Assembly (NCBI RefSeq): GCF_004684775.1
Contig: NZ_SRIC01000019.1
Location: 1-58,249, forward strand
Length of the DNA stretch: 58,249 bases
Direction: 5' to 3'
From: Streptomyces sp. MZ04
Lineage (GTDB): Bacteria > Actinomycetota > Actinomycetes > Streptomycetales > Streptomycetaceae
In this document: positions 17,488-26,384 of the stretch, one piece after another
Layout of the letters: every line of letters starts with the position of its first letter
How positions within the stretch are numbered: position 1 is the stretch's first letter
The notes under the pieces: model-generated
Database searches by the model: none
Told to the model about the DNA's origin: nothing
What the model saw: only the letters and a program-made list of their open reading frames with translations
Program-made: the position numbers and the translations under genes

Positions 17488-17642
17488 AGAATCCGCACCC
17501 CACCGTCCAAGGCGCCCCCGCCAGAAATGAGCAAGCGCTTAGAAAAATGCGTCCCGCATCACAGTCCCCGCCCGATGACCGACAGCGATACGTGCAGGTA
17601 ACTTCCCAGTGAGTCCTGCCCCCTCGTCACAGGAGTGCCGTG

Positions 17643-18863
17643 ATGCCCGAAGCCGTGATCGTCTCTGCCGCCCGCACCCCGATCGGCCGCGCCTTCAAGG
17701 GCTCGCTGAAGGATCTGCGCCCGGACGACCTGACCGCCACGATCATCGAGGCCGCCCTCGCCAAGGTCCCCGAGCTCGACCCGAAGCAGATCGACGACCT
17801 GATGCTCGGCTGTGGTCTGCCCGGCGGGGAGCAGGGTCACAACCTGGGCCGCATCGTCGCCGTGCAGATGGGGATGGACCACCTCCCGGGGTGCACCATC
17901 ACCCGCTACTGCTCCTCCTCCCTGCAGACGAGCCGCATGGCCCTGCACGCCATCAAGGCGGGCGAGGGCGACGTCTTCATCTCCGCGGGCGTCGAGATGG
18001 TCTCGCGCAGCATCAAGGGCTCCAGCGACGGCCTTCCCGACACGCACAACCCCCTCTTCGCCGACGCCGAGGCCCGCACCGAGGCCGTGTCCAAGTCCGA
18101 GGGCTCCTCCTGGCACGACCCGCGCGAGGACGGGCTCATCCCGGACGCGTACATCGCGATGGGGCAGACCGCCGAGAACCTGGCCCGCGCCAAGGGCGTC
18201 ACCCGTCAGGACATGGACGAGTTCGGGGTCCGTTCGCAGAACCTCGCCGAGGAAGCCATCAAGAACGGCTTCTGGGAGCGGGAGATCACTCCGGTCACCC
18301 TCCCTGACGGCACCGTCGTCAGCAAGGACGACGGCCCCCGCGCCGGCGTCACCGTCGAGGGCGTCTCGGGCCTCAAGCCCGTCTTCCGCCCCGACGGCCT
18401 CGTCACGGCCGGCAACTGCTGCCCGCTCAACGACGGCGCCGCCGCCCTGGTGATCATGAGCGACACCAAGGCCCGCGAGCTCGGCCTGACCCCGCTCGCC
18501 CGCATCGTCTCCACCGGCGTCACCGGCCTCTCCCCGGAGATCATGGGCCTCGGCCCGGTCGAGGCCAGCAAGCAGGCGCTTCTGCGCGCCGGGCTCACCG
18601 TCGACGACATCGACCTCTTCGAGATCAACGAGGCCTTCGCCGCCCAGGTGATTCCCTCCTACCGCGACCTGAACATCCCGCTCGACAAGCTGAATGTGAA
18701 TGGTGGCGCGATCGCCGTCGGCCACCCCTTCGGCATGACGGGCGCCCGCATCACCGGCACGCTCATCAACTCCCTCCAGTTCCACGACAAGCAGTTCGGC
18801 CTGGAGACGATGTGCGTCGGCGGCGGCCAGGGCATGGCCATGGTCATCGAGCGCCTCAGCTGA
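17643..18863 (+). CDS. Acetyl-CoA acetyltransferase (thiolase)
   Basis: A 406-aa thiolase, either degradative (3-ketoacyl-CoA cleavage) or biosynthetic (acetoacetyl-CoA). Acylated Cys90 is in TRYCSSSL, the base His361 in GHPFGMTGAR, and the second cysteine Cys391 in CVGGGQGMA; NEAFAAQ is present. ATG 17643 is preferred over GTG 17640 because AGGAG (17631-17635) is 7 nt upstream. It is monocistronic as far as visible. The exact chain-length preference cannot be read. Confidence 0.88.
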   Translation: MPEAVIVSAARTPIGRAFKGSLKDLRPDDLTATIIEAALAKVPELDPKQIDDLMLGCGLPGGEQGHNLGRIVAVQMGMDHLPGCTITRYCSSSLQTSRMALHAIKAGEGDVFISAGVEMVSRSIKGSSDGLPDTHNPLFADAEARTEAVSKSEGSSWHDPREDGLIPDAYIAMGQTAENLARAKGVTRQDMDEFGVRSQNLAEEAIKNGFWEREITPVTLPDGTVVSKDDGPRAGVTVEGVSGLKPVFRPDGLVTAGNCCPLNDGAAALVIMSDTKARELGLTPLARIVSTGVTGLSPEIMGLGPVEASKQALLRAGLTVDDIDLFEINEAFAAQVIPSYRDLNIPLDKLNVNGGAIAVGHPFGMTGARITGTLINSLQFHDKQFGLETMCVGGGQGMAMVIERLS

Positions 18864-18930
18864 CCGCGCACGCCCCGGAGGGCCGCACACGCCCCGCGCG
18901 CCCCTCACGCCTCCACTGATTCGTGACTCA

Positions 18931-18967
18931 ATCTCCCCCAGGATGTGACCTATCTCCTGGGGGAGAT
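18931..18967. terminator. 13-bp perfect hairpin after the thiolase gene
   Basis: Arms atctcccccagga (18931-18943) and tcctgggggagat (18955-18967) with an 11-nt loop lie 68 bp past the thiolase stop. There is no T-run. It could equally be an operator for the gene at 19116. Confidence 0.45.
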
Positions 18968-19115
18968 GCATATGACCAGGTCAGAGTGCATCTGTGGATA
19001 CACACCGGGCCAAAAGACCTGTCCAGTTCGTGACGTAATGCACTGACAGGTGGATCGTGCAGGCTTCAAGCTGATGTAGGAAGTCGGGGGTCGACTTGAA
19101 ACCGGGAGTACGTCA

Positions 19116-19943
19116 GTGAGCGCCATGCCTCTTGCCCTGCTGCTCTCCACGGCTGCCGCCACGGCCGTGGGCGCCGCCGCCCTGCACGCCGTGCACGGGC
19201 TGCGGAAGCAGATAACGGCCCTGCGCACCGAGCTGGCCCAGAGCCAAGCCGCGACGGGGCAGCCCACCGTGCCCGCGGCACGCACCACTCCGGACACCGA
19301 CGAGATACGCGCGGCCGTGGCCGATGCGCTCGCCGAGGAGCGGGAGCGCGAGCTCGCCGAGGCGCGGGCCTTCTGGGCCGCCCAGGAAGCCCGCGACGCC
19401 TCGGACGCGCCGTCCCTGCTCAGCGGTCTGCCGGGTCTCGCCGACATGGCGGACGAGCTGTTCCTGCCGCGCCAGGCGGACCTCGCGGGCATCGAGGCGG
19501 ACAGCCTCGAGCCGGTGATCGAGCCCTACGCCGAGCAGAGCGACGAGTTCGCGGGCGACTCCCCGGAGCTGGCCGCGGCCCGCCGCAGGCACCCCTCGCA
19601 CCCGGACTTCGTACCGGTCCAGACGCCCCACACGGACGGCCACGGCGACCACGAGCGCACGGTCGCCTGCCTGGAGGAGCTGGCCGGCGCCCGCACGGCG
19701 CTCGCCGACGTCCGGCCGGGCCCGCTGGGCACCCTGGACGTCTATGTCTTCGCGGACGGTACGACGCTCTGTATGACGCCGGGCCACCGCGAGACCGCGG
19801 AGCAGCTCGCCGACGCCCTGCGCGACGGCCACACCCCGGTCCTCCTCGGCGGCTCCGGAGTCTCCGGTGCCTACGCCCTCACGTTCGAGTGCGGCACCGA
19901 GAACGTCTACATCCTGGCCGACCGCGTCATCGCCTCGGTCTGA
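19116..19943 (+). CDS. Membrane-anchored protein of unknown function
   Basis: A 275-aa protein starting at GTG 19116. Residues 5-28 are hydrophobic (LALLLSTAAATAVGAAALHA), followed by a short coiled coil (LRKQITALRTELAQ), a charged acidic middle and a compact C-terminal domain (LDVYVFADGTTLCMTPGH to ENVYILADRVIASV). No known motif. It converges on the small gene at 20043. Confidence 0.65.
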   Translation: MSAMPLALLLSTAAATAVGAAALHAVHGLRKQITALRTELAQSQAATGQPTVPAARTTPDTDEIRAAVADALAEERERELAEARAFWAAQEARDASDAPSLLSGLPGLADMADELFLPRQADLAGIEADSLEPVIEPYAEQSDEFAGDSPELAAARRRHPSHPDFVPVQTPHTDGHGDHERTVACLEELAGARTALADVRPGPLGTLDVYVFADGTTLCMTPGHRETAEQLADALRDGHTPVLLGGSGVSGAYALTFECGTENVYILADRVIASV

Positions 19944-19985
19944 GCGACGCCCGCTCCAAGACCCCCGGTCTGAGGGTCCCCACCC

Positions 19986-20050
19986 CTCAGACCGACCCGC
20001 TCAGACCGACCCCCTCAGACCGACCCGCTCAGACCGACCCGCTCAGACCG
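19986..20050. repeat. 14-bp tandem repeat (4.6 copies) between convergent genes
   Basis: The unit ctcagaccgacccg repeats at 19986, 20000 (one substitution), 20014 and 20028. A partial copy at 20042 contains the stop codon of the minus-strand gene. The adjacent + strand gene also ends in ggtctgagcg, the same sequence read in reverse. Confidence 0.75.
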
Positions 20051-20354
20051 CTGCGCGTTTCTGCGCCTTCTCCACCAGCGTCAGCGCTTCCGCCAACTGC
20101 CGCTCGTCCTCCAGTACGAGGGCCAAGTCCCGCCCCGCGACCGTGATCTGGTCGGCCGCCGCGAACATCCCGGCGTCCGGCATCTCCCGCGGCTCCTCCT
20201 CAGGCACCTCGATCCGCTGAGCCCACGCCGCCAATTCCCTGGCCAGAGCGAGCGCTTCGGTCGCCGCCCCGCGTTGCAGGCGACTCTGCGGGGCGGCCCG
20301 CAACCGGTCGGCGAAATGGTCCACTGCGGCCGTCAAAGGCGTCGTATCAAGCAC
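20043..20354 (-). CDS. Small helical protein, unknown function
   Basis: A 103-aa, Ala/Leu/Glu-rich, apparently all-helical cytosolic protein without a signal peptide or known motif. Its stop codon lies in the last unit of a 14-bp repeat array. Coding bias matches neighbours. Probably real but function unknown. Confidence 0.55.
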   Translation of the reverse strand: MLDTTPLTAAVDHFADRLRAAPQSRLQRGAATEALALARELAAWAQRIEVPEEEPREMPDAGMFAAADQITVAGRDLALVLEDERQLAEALTLVEKAQKRAAV

Positions 20355-20456
20355 CCGGCGACCCTATGCGCCGGGACGGGACTGTTGCCAACGCCCCAAC
20401 GCTCAGGCACGGTGTCGTGAAGGACGGAACACATCGCGACGCGTCCGGAGGCGCCG

Positions 20457-20687
20457 ATGTCCCAAGTCTTCTCCGAGGAGACCCACCGCAATCTGCTCGC
20501 CCGCATCCCCCACTGCACCGGTCGTGAAGTCTCCGACTGGCTTCGCGCCGTAGACGAAGGCCCTTCTCTCTTCCGCTTCGAGGAGAAGGTCAGCTGGCTC
20601 CGCGCCGAGCACAACCTCGCGTACGGACACGCCAAAGCAATCATTCACGAGTACGACTTGCGGAGGGCCGCGCGCAAGTTCCTCTGA
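20457..20687 (+). CDS. DUF4287 domain protein
   Basis: A 76-aa protein resembling the DUF4287 family, with the conserved TGREVSDWL and EKVSWLRAEHNLAYGHAKAIIHEY regions. The family's role is unknown. It is a single gene followed by a 40-bp palindromic terminator. Confidence 0.75.
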   Translation: MSQVFSEETHRNLLARIPHCTGREVSDWLRAVDEGPSLFRFEEKVSWLRAEHNLAYGHAKAIIHEYDLRRAARKFL

Positions 20688-20709
20688 CCCCCTGTCCCCT
20701 CACACACGG

Positions 20710-20749
20710 CGAAGGGCCCCGCGGAACATATGTTCCGCGGGGCCCTTCG
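20710..20749. terminator. 40-bp perfect palindrome, bidirectional terminator
   Basis: A perfect palindrome with no interruption, centred on GAACATATGTTC, lies between the convergent DUF4287 and Bax-inhibitor genes, 22 bp and 25 bp from their stops. Confidence 0.7.
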
Positions 20750-20774
20750 GCTGTCAGCCGTTGACCGACGTGCG

Positions 20775-21695
20775 TCAGTCGTTGCCCGAGAAGATCGCGA
20801 CCAGGCGCAGGAACTCCATGTAGATCCAGACCAGCGTCATCGTCAGACCGAACGCCGCGAGCCAGGCCTCCTCCTTCGGAGCGCCGTACGCGATGCCGTC
20901 CTCGACCTGCTTGAAGTCCAGGGCCAGGAAGCACGCGCCGAGCAGGATGCCGACGATGCCGAAGACGATGCCGAGGCCGCCGCTGCGGAAGCCGAGGCCG
21001 TCACCGCCGCCGAAGACCGCGAACAGCAGGTTCACGGCGGTCAGCAGCAGGAAGCCCATCGCCGCGGCCATCACGAAGCCGTAGAAGCGACGGTTGACGC
21101 GGATCCAGCCCGCCTTGTACGCCACGAGTACGCCGAGGAAGACGGCCATCGTGCCGAGCACGGCCTGCATGGCCGCACCGCTCGCGATGCGGTTGTCGAC
21201 GACGCTCGAGACGACGCCGAGGAAGACACCTTCCAGCGCGGCGTACGTCAGGATCAGCGCGGGCGAGGCCTTGCGCTTGAAGGCCTGGACGAGGCCGAGC
21301 ACCATCGCGATGAGGCCGGCGCCGATCGCGATGCCGTAGGACTTGCTGATGTTCGCGTCGTCCACCGGCAGCAGCGCCCAGGCGAGCGCGGCGGTCACCA
21401 CGAGGGTGCCGAGCGTCGTGGCCGTGCGCATGACGACGTCGTCCATCGTCATGCGGCCCGCGGTGGTCACGGGCGCCTGGGGCGCGCCGTACTGCAGGTC
21501 CTGCTGGGCGTACGGGTTGGTCGCGTACGGGTTGGTGGGGGCCTGCTGGCCCGCGCCCGCGTAGGGGTTCCCCTGCGCGTACTGGGTCTGCGTCCCGCCC
21601 GCGGGTCCCCCGGCCTGCGGCTGCCGGCCGAAGCCCGCGTAGCCGTTGTCGCGGCTGAACCCCCGTCGCGAGAAGACCGGGTTGCTGCTCCTCAT
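20775..21695 (-). CDS. Bax inhibitor-1 / YccA family membrane protein
   Basis: A 306-aa protein. About 85 N-terminal residues are Gln/Gly/Tyr/Pro-rich and probably cytoplasmic; seven hydrophobic helices follow from residue 95. The BI-1 C-terminal pattern is present (FLALDFKQVEDGI then FGLTMTLVWIYMEFLRLVAIF). ATG 21695 gives the MRSSNPVFSRRGF start. The family is implicated in proton/Ca2+ leak; the function here is not established. Confidence 0.85.
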   Translation of the reverse strand: MRSSNPVFSRRGFSRDNGYAGFGRQPQAGGPAGGTQTQYAQGNPYAGAGQQAPTNPYATNPYAQQDLQYGAPQAPVTTAGRMTMDDVVMRTATTLGTLVVTAALAWALLPVDDANISKSYGIAIGAGLIAMVLGLVQAFKRKASPALILTYAALEGVFLGVVSSVVDNRIASGAAMQAVLGTMAVFLGVLVAYKAGWIRVNRRFYGFVMAAAMGFLLLTAVNLLFAVFGGGDGLGFRSGGLGIVFGIVGILLGACFLALDFKQVEDGIAYGAPKEEAWLAAFGLTMTLVWIYMEFLRLVAIFSGND

Positions 21696-21761
21696 CTCAC
21701 TCCTCCATGGCCACCGGGCGTGGCATTGGCTCAAGAGTAATGCGTAGGCAAAAGGAAGACC

Positions 21762-23150
21762 CTAGTGCTTGGGGAGGATCTTTCCCCCGTTGTGACCAAG
21801 AACGATCGGTGCGGGGCTCTCTGTTCCCGCCGAGTCTCCCACCGCGGCCGGGGTCCGGCGGCTGCGCCGGACGAGCGGCACCAGGGAGATCGCCACTGCT
21901 CCGAGCACTGCGGCGACGGCGAACGTGGTGAATCCGAGGGAAGCGTTCCCGCCGGAGACGACGGCGCCTCCCAGCCACGGCCCGACGACCGCGCCGGTCC
22001 GCCCGACGCCGGTGATCCAGCCCAGCCCCGTGGCGCGCTGGGCCGGCGTGTAGACCGAGGGGGCCGATGCGTAGACCATGACCTGCGCCGAGAACAGCCA
22101 GATGCCGGTGACGAAGACGATCACGTACGCGACACCGAGCGGGAGCTGCGCCTTGAGCAGGAAGGCGCCGCACGCGGTGAGCAGGAACCAGATGGCGGAG
22201 ATCCGCATCGCGCCGAACTTGTCGGCGGCCCGGCCTGCCACCAGCATGCCGACGATGCCGCCCGCGTTGATCACCATGAGGAAGGTGACGGAGGAGGAGA
22301 GCGAGTAGCCGGAGGCGCGCATCAGCTCGGGGAGCCAGGTGGAGACTCCGTAGACGAGGAGCAGTCCGGCGAAGGAGGCGATCCAGAGGAGTGGGGTCGC
22401 GAGGCGCTGTCCCGGGGTGAAGAGGGACGCCACGGCGGAGAAGCGGCCCTTGGCGCCGGCCTCGGGGGCTTCGGCGAGGGCCGGGGACGGCAGCGAGAAG
22501 CGGGCGGCGACCGACTCGGCCTCGCTCGCCCGGCCCTGGTTGAGGAGCACCCCCGGCGATTCGGGCAGCCACTTCACCACGAGGGGGATGGCGACGAGCG
22601 CGGGGATCACACCCGCCCAGAAGACGACGCGCCAGCCGTGGTCGGGCCCGAGGGCGAGCCCGAGGCCCGTGGCCGCCATGCCGCCCGCGTGGTACGAGGT
22701 CATCATCAGGCCGGTGGCGAGCGCGGCCCTGCGCCTGGGCGCGAACTCGGCGACGATCGCGAGGCTGATCGGCATCAGACCGCCGAGTCCGAGCCCGGCG
22801 ATGAACCGTCCGGCGCCGAAGACGGCGGCGCTCGGCGCGAGCGCGCACACCGCTGAGCCCAGCGAGAACAGCGCGACGCTGCCCACCACCATCGGCTTGC
22901 GGCCGAGCCAGTCGGTGAGCGTGCCGCAGCCGAGGGCGCCGATCAGCATGCCGAAGGTGGTCCAGGAGCCGATGGTGCCCGCGGTCGACGCGGTGAAGCC
23001 GAAGCCCTTGTCGTCGATGAGGTGGGGCATCACGGCGCCGTAGATGTTGACGTCCATGCCGTCGAAGAAGACGACGAGCCAGCACAGGGCTATGACGGGG
23101 GCGACGGATCTGAAGGTGCGCTCGGGGGAAGCGCTCTGGGGAGCGGTCAC
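21762..23150 (-). CDS. Aromatic acid:H+ symporter (MFS, AAHS family), 4-hydroxybenzoate transporter type
   Basis: A 462-aa 12-TM major facilitator. The AAHS signature with an acidic residue in the first helix (FFDGMDVNIYGAVMP), the loop 2-3 motif GTLTDWLGRKP and the GRFIAGLGLGG segment are clear, as in PcaK/BenK. It lies 61 nt downstream of pobA on the same strand, so uptake of 4-hydroxybenzoate (or protocatechuate) is the likely role. Confidence 0.85.
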   Translation of the reverse strand: MTAPQSASPERTFRSVAPVIALCWLVVFFDGMDVNIYGAVMPHLIDDKGFGFTASTAGTIGSWTTFGMLIGALGCGTLTDWLGRKPMVVGSVALFSLGSAVCALAPSAAVFGAGRFIAGLGLGGLMPISLAIVAEFAPRRRAALATGLMMTSYHAGGMAATGLGLALGPDHGWRVVFWAGVIPALVAIPLVVKWLPESPGVLLNQGRASEAESVAARFSLPSPALAEAPEAGAKGRFSAVASLFTPGQRLATPLLWIASFAGLLLVYGVSTWLPELMRASGYSLSSSVTFLMVINAGGIVGMLVAGRAADKFGAMRISAIWFLLTACGAFLLKAQLPLGVAYVIVFVTGIWLFSAQVMVYASAPSVYTPAQRATGLGWITGVGRTGAVVGPWLGGAVVSGGNASLGFTTFAVAAVLGAVAISLVPLVRRSRRTPAAVGDSAGTESPAPIVLGHNGGKILPKH

Positions 23151-23211
23151 GGGGCTCTCACTTCTTTGTGGGACCTGGTGGGGACGGGGGTTTTCCTGCG
23201 ATGCGGTGGGC

Positions 23212-24390
23212 TCAGTCGAGGGGGAAGCCCGTGTAGCCCTCCGCGAGGTCGGTCTCGGCCGAGCGTGCGGTGGTGATGCGGTCCAGCTGAGCGAGCTGGA
23301 TGCGGTCGTCGAAGGGGGTGGCTTCGGGAGCGCGGTGGAGCATGGTCGTCATCGCGTACGAGAAGCGCTCGGCCTGCCAGACGCGGCGCAGGCAGGTCGC
23401 GGAGTACGCCTCGAGGCGGGCGTCGGAGCCGGTCTCGCGGAGGTCGACGAGCGCGCGGGCGAAGGTGACGACGTCGCCGACGGCGAGGTTGAGGCCCTTG
23501 GCGCCGGTGGGCGGGACGATGTGGGCGGCGTCCCCGGCGAGGAAGACCCGGCCGTGCCGCATCGGCTCGTGGACGTAACTGCGCATGGGGGTGACGGACT
23601 TGGCGGTGACGGGTCCGCGCTTCAGCGTCCAGGAGCGGTCGTCGGTCTCCAGGCGGCGGTCGAGCTCGTCCCAGATCTCCTCGTCGCTCCAGTCGGCGGC
23701 GTCCGTGCCCGCGGGGACTTGCAGGTACGCGCGCGTGACGGTCGGCGACCTCATGGAGAGCAGCGCGAAACCGCGGTCGTGGCGGGCGTAGACCAGCTCG
23801 TCGTGCGAGGGCGGTACGTCGGCGAGGATGCCGAGCCAGCCGAAGGGGTACGTCCGCTCGAAGACCCGGGAGACGTCGGCGGGCACGGCCTTGCGGGCCA
23901 CACCCCAGGAGCCGTCGCAGCCCACTACGTAGTCGCATTCGAGGACGTCCTCGCGGCCCTGGTGGCGGAAGCGGATGCGCGGACTCTCCGTCTCCGCGCC
24001 CTCGACGGCGAGCGCCTCGGCCTCGAAGAGCAGCGGTCCTCCGGCCGCGAGCTGGAGGGCTATGAGGTCCTTGCAGACCTCGGTCTGGGCGTACACCATC
24101 ACGGACCGGCCGCCGGTCAGGGCGGGGAAGTCGACGCGGTGCCTGCGGCGGTCGAAGCGCAGCTCGATGCCGTCGTGCGGGATGCCGTCGCGGTCCATGC
24201 GGGCGGCGACACCCGCCTCGCGCAGGACGTCCACGGTGCCCTGCTCCAGGATCCCGGCGCGCTGGCGTTGCTCCACGTAGGCGCGGTCCCGGGTCTCCAG
24301 GACGACGGAATCGATGCCGGCGTTGTGCAGCAGGCGGGCGAGGAGCAGTCCCGCGGGTCCGGCCCCGATGATTCCGACGGTGGTGCGCAT
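23212..24390 (-). CDS. pobA: 4-hydroxybenzoate 3-monooxygenase
   Basis: A 392-aa FAD monooxygenase making protocatechuate from 4-hydroxybenzoate. It shows the Rossmann GAGPAG (about residues 9-14), RQRAGILEQGTVDVL typical of PobA, the DG motif near GCDGSWG, and LAGDAAHIVPPTGAKGLN (second FAD motif). Length is exactly that of PobA. First gene of a two-gene operon with the symporter. A divergent double-IclR regulator with GTTC half-sites suggests induction by the substrate. Confidence 0.92.
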   Translation of the reverse strand: MRTTVGIIGAGPAGLLLARLLHNAGIDSVVLETRDRAYVEQRQRAGILEQGTVDVLREAGVAARMDRDGIPHDGIELRFDRRRHRVDFPALTGGRSVMVYAQTEVCKDLIALQLAAGGPLLFEAEALAVEGAETESPRIRFRHQGREDVLECDYVVGCDGSWGVARKAVPADVSRVFERTYPFGWLGILADVPPSHDELVYARHDRGFALLSMRSPTVTRAYLQVPAGTDAADWSDEEIWDELDRRLETDDRSWTLKRGPVTAKSVTPMRSYVHEPMRHGRVFLAGDAAHIVPPTGAKGLNLAVGDVVTFARALVDLRETGSDARLEAYSATCLRRVWQAERFSYAMTTMLHRAPEATPFDDRIQLAQLDRITTARSAETDLAEGYTGFPLD

Positions 24391-24456
24391 CGATCGTTCC
24401 CTTCACTCCCGAACGCGGTCACCGGGCGCGGACCGGGGCTCGGGCGAGCCGGACTT

Positions 24457-24480
24457 GTTCGCCTGGTGAACTTTCGTTCA
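24457..24480. promoter_or_regulatory. Candidate IclR operator in the pobA divergent region
   Basis: GTTC (24457-24460), GAAC (24468-24471) and GTTC (24476-24479) give three half-sites spaced about 10 bp. The last two form TGAAC-N4-GTTCA (24467-24480). GTTCG-type half-sites are typical of PcaU/PobR-like IclR regulators. Confidence 0.4.
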
Positions 24481-24577
24481 TAATGTGCTGACGGGAGTCT
24501 CCGACCGGACCCAGCGGCTGTCAACGGTTGCGGGGCGCCCATTTCGACGGCTTTCCACGGCCACGAGGAGCGGCGCC

Positions 24578-26206
24578 ATGCCCGAAGAGTCCGTACGCCC
24601 CCTGGAGCGCGGCCTCGCGGTGCTGCGCGCCCTCGCGGCCGCCGACCGGGCCAGGGCGGGCGATCTGGTCCGTGCCACGGGCCTGGCCCGCTCGACCGTG
24701 GACCGGGTGGTGGCGACCCTGGCCCGGCTCGGATACGTACGCGAGAGCGGCCAGGAGCTTCAGCTCACCCCGCGCCTCATGGAGCTCGGCAACGCCTATC
24801 TGGCGGCCAGCGGGCTGACCGGCGAGGTCGCGGCGCGCACCGCACGGCTCGCGGACGAGCTGGACGAGTCGGTGTCGCTCGCCGTGCCGGACGGCGACGG
24901 CGTCCGCTTCGTCACGCAGGCCGCGCGGCGCCGCGCGATGTCGGTGGCCTTCCGCATCGGCGATCTGCTGCCCGCCGAACGGTGCGCGCCCGGTGCGCTG
25001 TTCGCCGCCGAGTGGGACGAGGCGGGGTGGGCCGCGTGGCACGCGCGCGTGGCCGCCGATCCGGACGGCCACGCCTTCCCCGCGCTCCCGCCCGGGCCCG
25101 CGCCCCGCGTCCCCGACCTCGCGGACCGCACGGCGCACTCACGCGCCGCGGGGTGGGCCCTGGACGACCAGCTGATCGAGCCGGGCCTGATCGCGACGGC
25201 GGTCCCGGTGCGCGATGCCACGGGCCGCACGCGGTACGCCCTGTCCGCGGTGAGCCACACCAGCAGGCACACGGCGCAGGGCCTCGCGGAACTTGTCCTT
25301 CCGAGACTGCGCGAGGAGGCGGCGCAGCTGGAGGCGCTGCCGACCGCCCCATCGCCGTACGAGGAAGGAGAGTTGACGCCCGATCAGGCGCCGGACGCGG
25401 CCGACGCCAAGGCCGAGCTTGGCCCCGGCTTCCTGCGGTCGCTCGCCCGCGGCCTCGCCGTCCTGCGCGCTCTGGGCCGGGCCCGCGGCGGCGGACTGCC
25501 GCTCACCGCGATCGCCGAGGCCACCGGACTGCCCCGGGCCACCGCACGCCGCTGTCTGCACACGCTGGAACTGGAGGGGTACGCGGCGCACGACGGCCGC
25601 CTCTACCGCCCGCTCCCCCGCATCCTGGAGCTCGGCTACCCCCGCCTTTCCCGCCTTGGCTTCGCCGAGATCGCCGAGCCGCATCTGCGCGAACTGACCG
25701 GCCGCGTCCACCAGTCGGCGTCGGTGACGGTGCTCGACGGCGCGGACATCCTGTACGTGGCGCGGGCGGCGACGGTCCGCGTGATGAGCGTCTACATCAC
25801 GCTCGGCACGCGCTTCCCCGCCTACCCCACCGCCATGGGCCGGGTCCTGCTCGCGGGGCTGCCGAAGCCGGACCGCATCCGCCTCCTGAAGGCGGAGCCG
25901 CCCACAGCCCTCACCCGGCACACGGTCACGGACCCGGCGGAGCTGCACCGCGTCCTCGACCGGGCCGCGGCCGACGGTTACGCCACCGCGGACGAGGAGC
26001 TGGAGGAGGGCCTGCGTTCGGTCGCCGTACCGCTCAAGGGCGCGGACGGCCGCGTGGTCGCCGCCCTGAACGTGGCCCAGCACGCGGGCACCGCCCCGCT
26101 GGGCGAGACGATCGACGCGCTGCTTCCGGCCCTGCGCGAGACCGCGGCGGCGATCGAGACAGATCTGCACACCGCGGCCCGCTTCAACGCCGTACGCATG
26201 CCCTGA
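24578..26206 (+). CDS. Tandem double-IclR transcriptional regulator
   Basis: A 542-aa protein made of two complete IclR units. The first HTH is at about residues 6-65 (LERGLAVLRALAAADRARA, GLARSTVDRVVATLARLGY) with its effector domain to about 245. The second HTH begins at about residue 285 (LARGLAVLRALGRARGGG, GLPRATARRCLHTLELEGY) with its effector domain to the end (VAVPLKGADGRVVAALNV). The second unit looks the more PcaR/PobR-like. ATG 24578 has AGGAG upstream. It is divergent from pobA, so it is probably its activator or repressor. IclR proteins are usually single units of about 250 aa, so this is a fusion. Confidence 0.88.
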   Translation: MPEESVRPLERGLAVLRALAAADRARAGDLVRATGLARSTVDRVVATLARLGYVRESGQELQLTPRLMELGNAYLAASGLTGEVAARTARLADELDESVSLAVPDGDGVRFVTQAARRRAMSVAFRIGDLLPAERCAPGALFAAEWDEAGWAAWHARVAADPDGHAFPALPPGPAPRVPDLADRTAHSRAAGWALDDQLIEPGLIATAVPVRDATGRTRYALSAVSHTSRHTAQGLAELVLPRLREEAAQLEALPTAPSPYEEGELTPDQAPDAADAKAELGPGFLRSLARGLAVLRALGRARGGGLPLTAIAEATGLPRATARRCLHTLELEGYAAHDGRLYRPLPRILELGYPRLSRLGFAEIAEPHLRELTGRVHQSASVTVLDGADILYVARAATVRVMSVYITLGTRFPAYPTAMGRVLLAGLPKPDRIRLLKAEPPTALTRHTVTDPAELHRVLDRAAADGYATADEELEEGLRSVAVPLKGADGRVVAALNVAQHAGTAPLGETIDALLPALRETAAAIETDLHTAARFNAVRMP

Positions 26207-26228
26207 GCGCTCTCGCACAGGGCGGTGA

Positions 26229-26255
26229 AAGGTGCCCGGAGCCGGAGTCGAACCG
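26229..26255 (-). repeat. 3'-end fragment of tRNA-Leu (bldA-like), probable attachment-site remnant
   Basis: 27 nt (26229-26255) match 38744-38770, the 3' end of the bldA tRNA plus 4 nt of flank, with one mismatch (26247) and in the same orientation. It covers the acceptor 3' strand and most of the T-arm, then similarity stops. No 5' acceptor partner or anticodon arm is present, so it is not a functional tRNA. Confidence 0.65.
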
Positions 26256-26302
26256 CCGATCAGCCGGTCGGCAACGGTACGGAATCGATGAGCGCCTCCC
26301 CC

Positions 26303-26332
26303 TGCACAACGCTGGATACCGAACGGTAATGT
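26303..26332 (+). promoter_or_regulatory. Candidate promoter of the sigma factor gene
   Basis: TGCACA (26303-26308), an 18-nt spacer and TAATGT (26327-26332) predict a start near 26339, at the foot of the inverted repeat described next. Confidence 0.35.
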
Positions 26333-26336
26333 CGCG

Positions 26337-26368
26337 TCACCCGCCGGGAGGACAGAACCGGCGGGTGA
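26337..26368 (+). promoter_or_regulatory. 5'-leader hairpin ahead of the sigma factor RBS
   Basis: Perfect 11-bp arms tcacccgccgg (26337-26347) and ccggcgggtga (26358-26368) end 5 nt before the AAGGAG RBS (26374-26379). It may stabilise the mRNA 5' end, modulate translation, or be an operator. Confidence 0.4.
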
Positions 26369-26384
26369 GTGCAAAGGAGCCCTC

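Noticed and set aside
19986..20050. CRISPR or phage attachment site
   Set aside because: Contiguous 14-bp tandem repeat with no spacers and no nearby integrase.
26229..26300. A complete second tRNA-Leu gene
   Set aside because: Only the 3' acceptor strand and part of the T-arm are present; no anticodon arm, 5' acceptor strand or intact T-stem.
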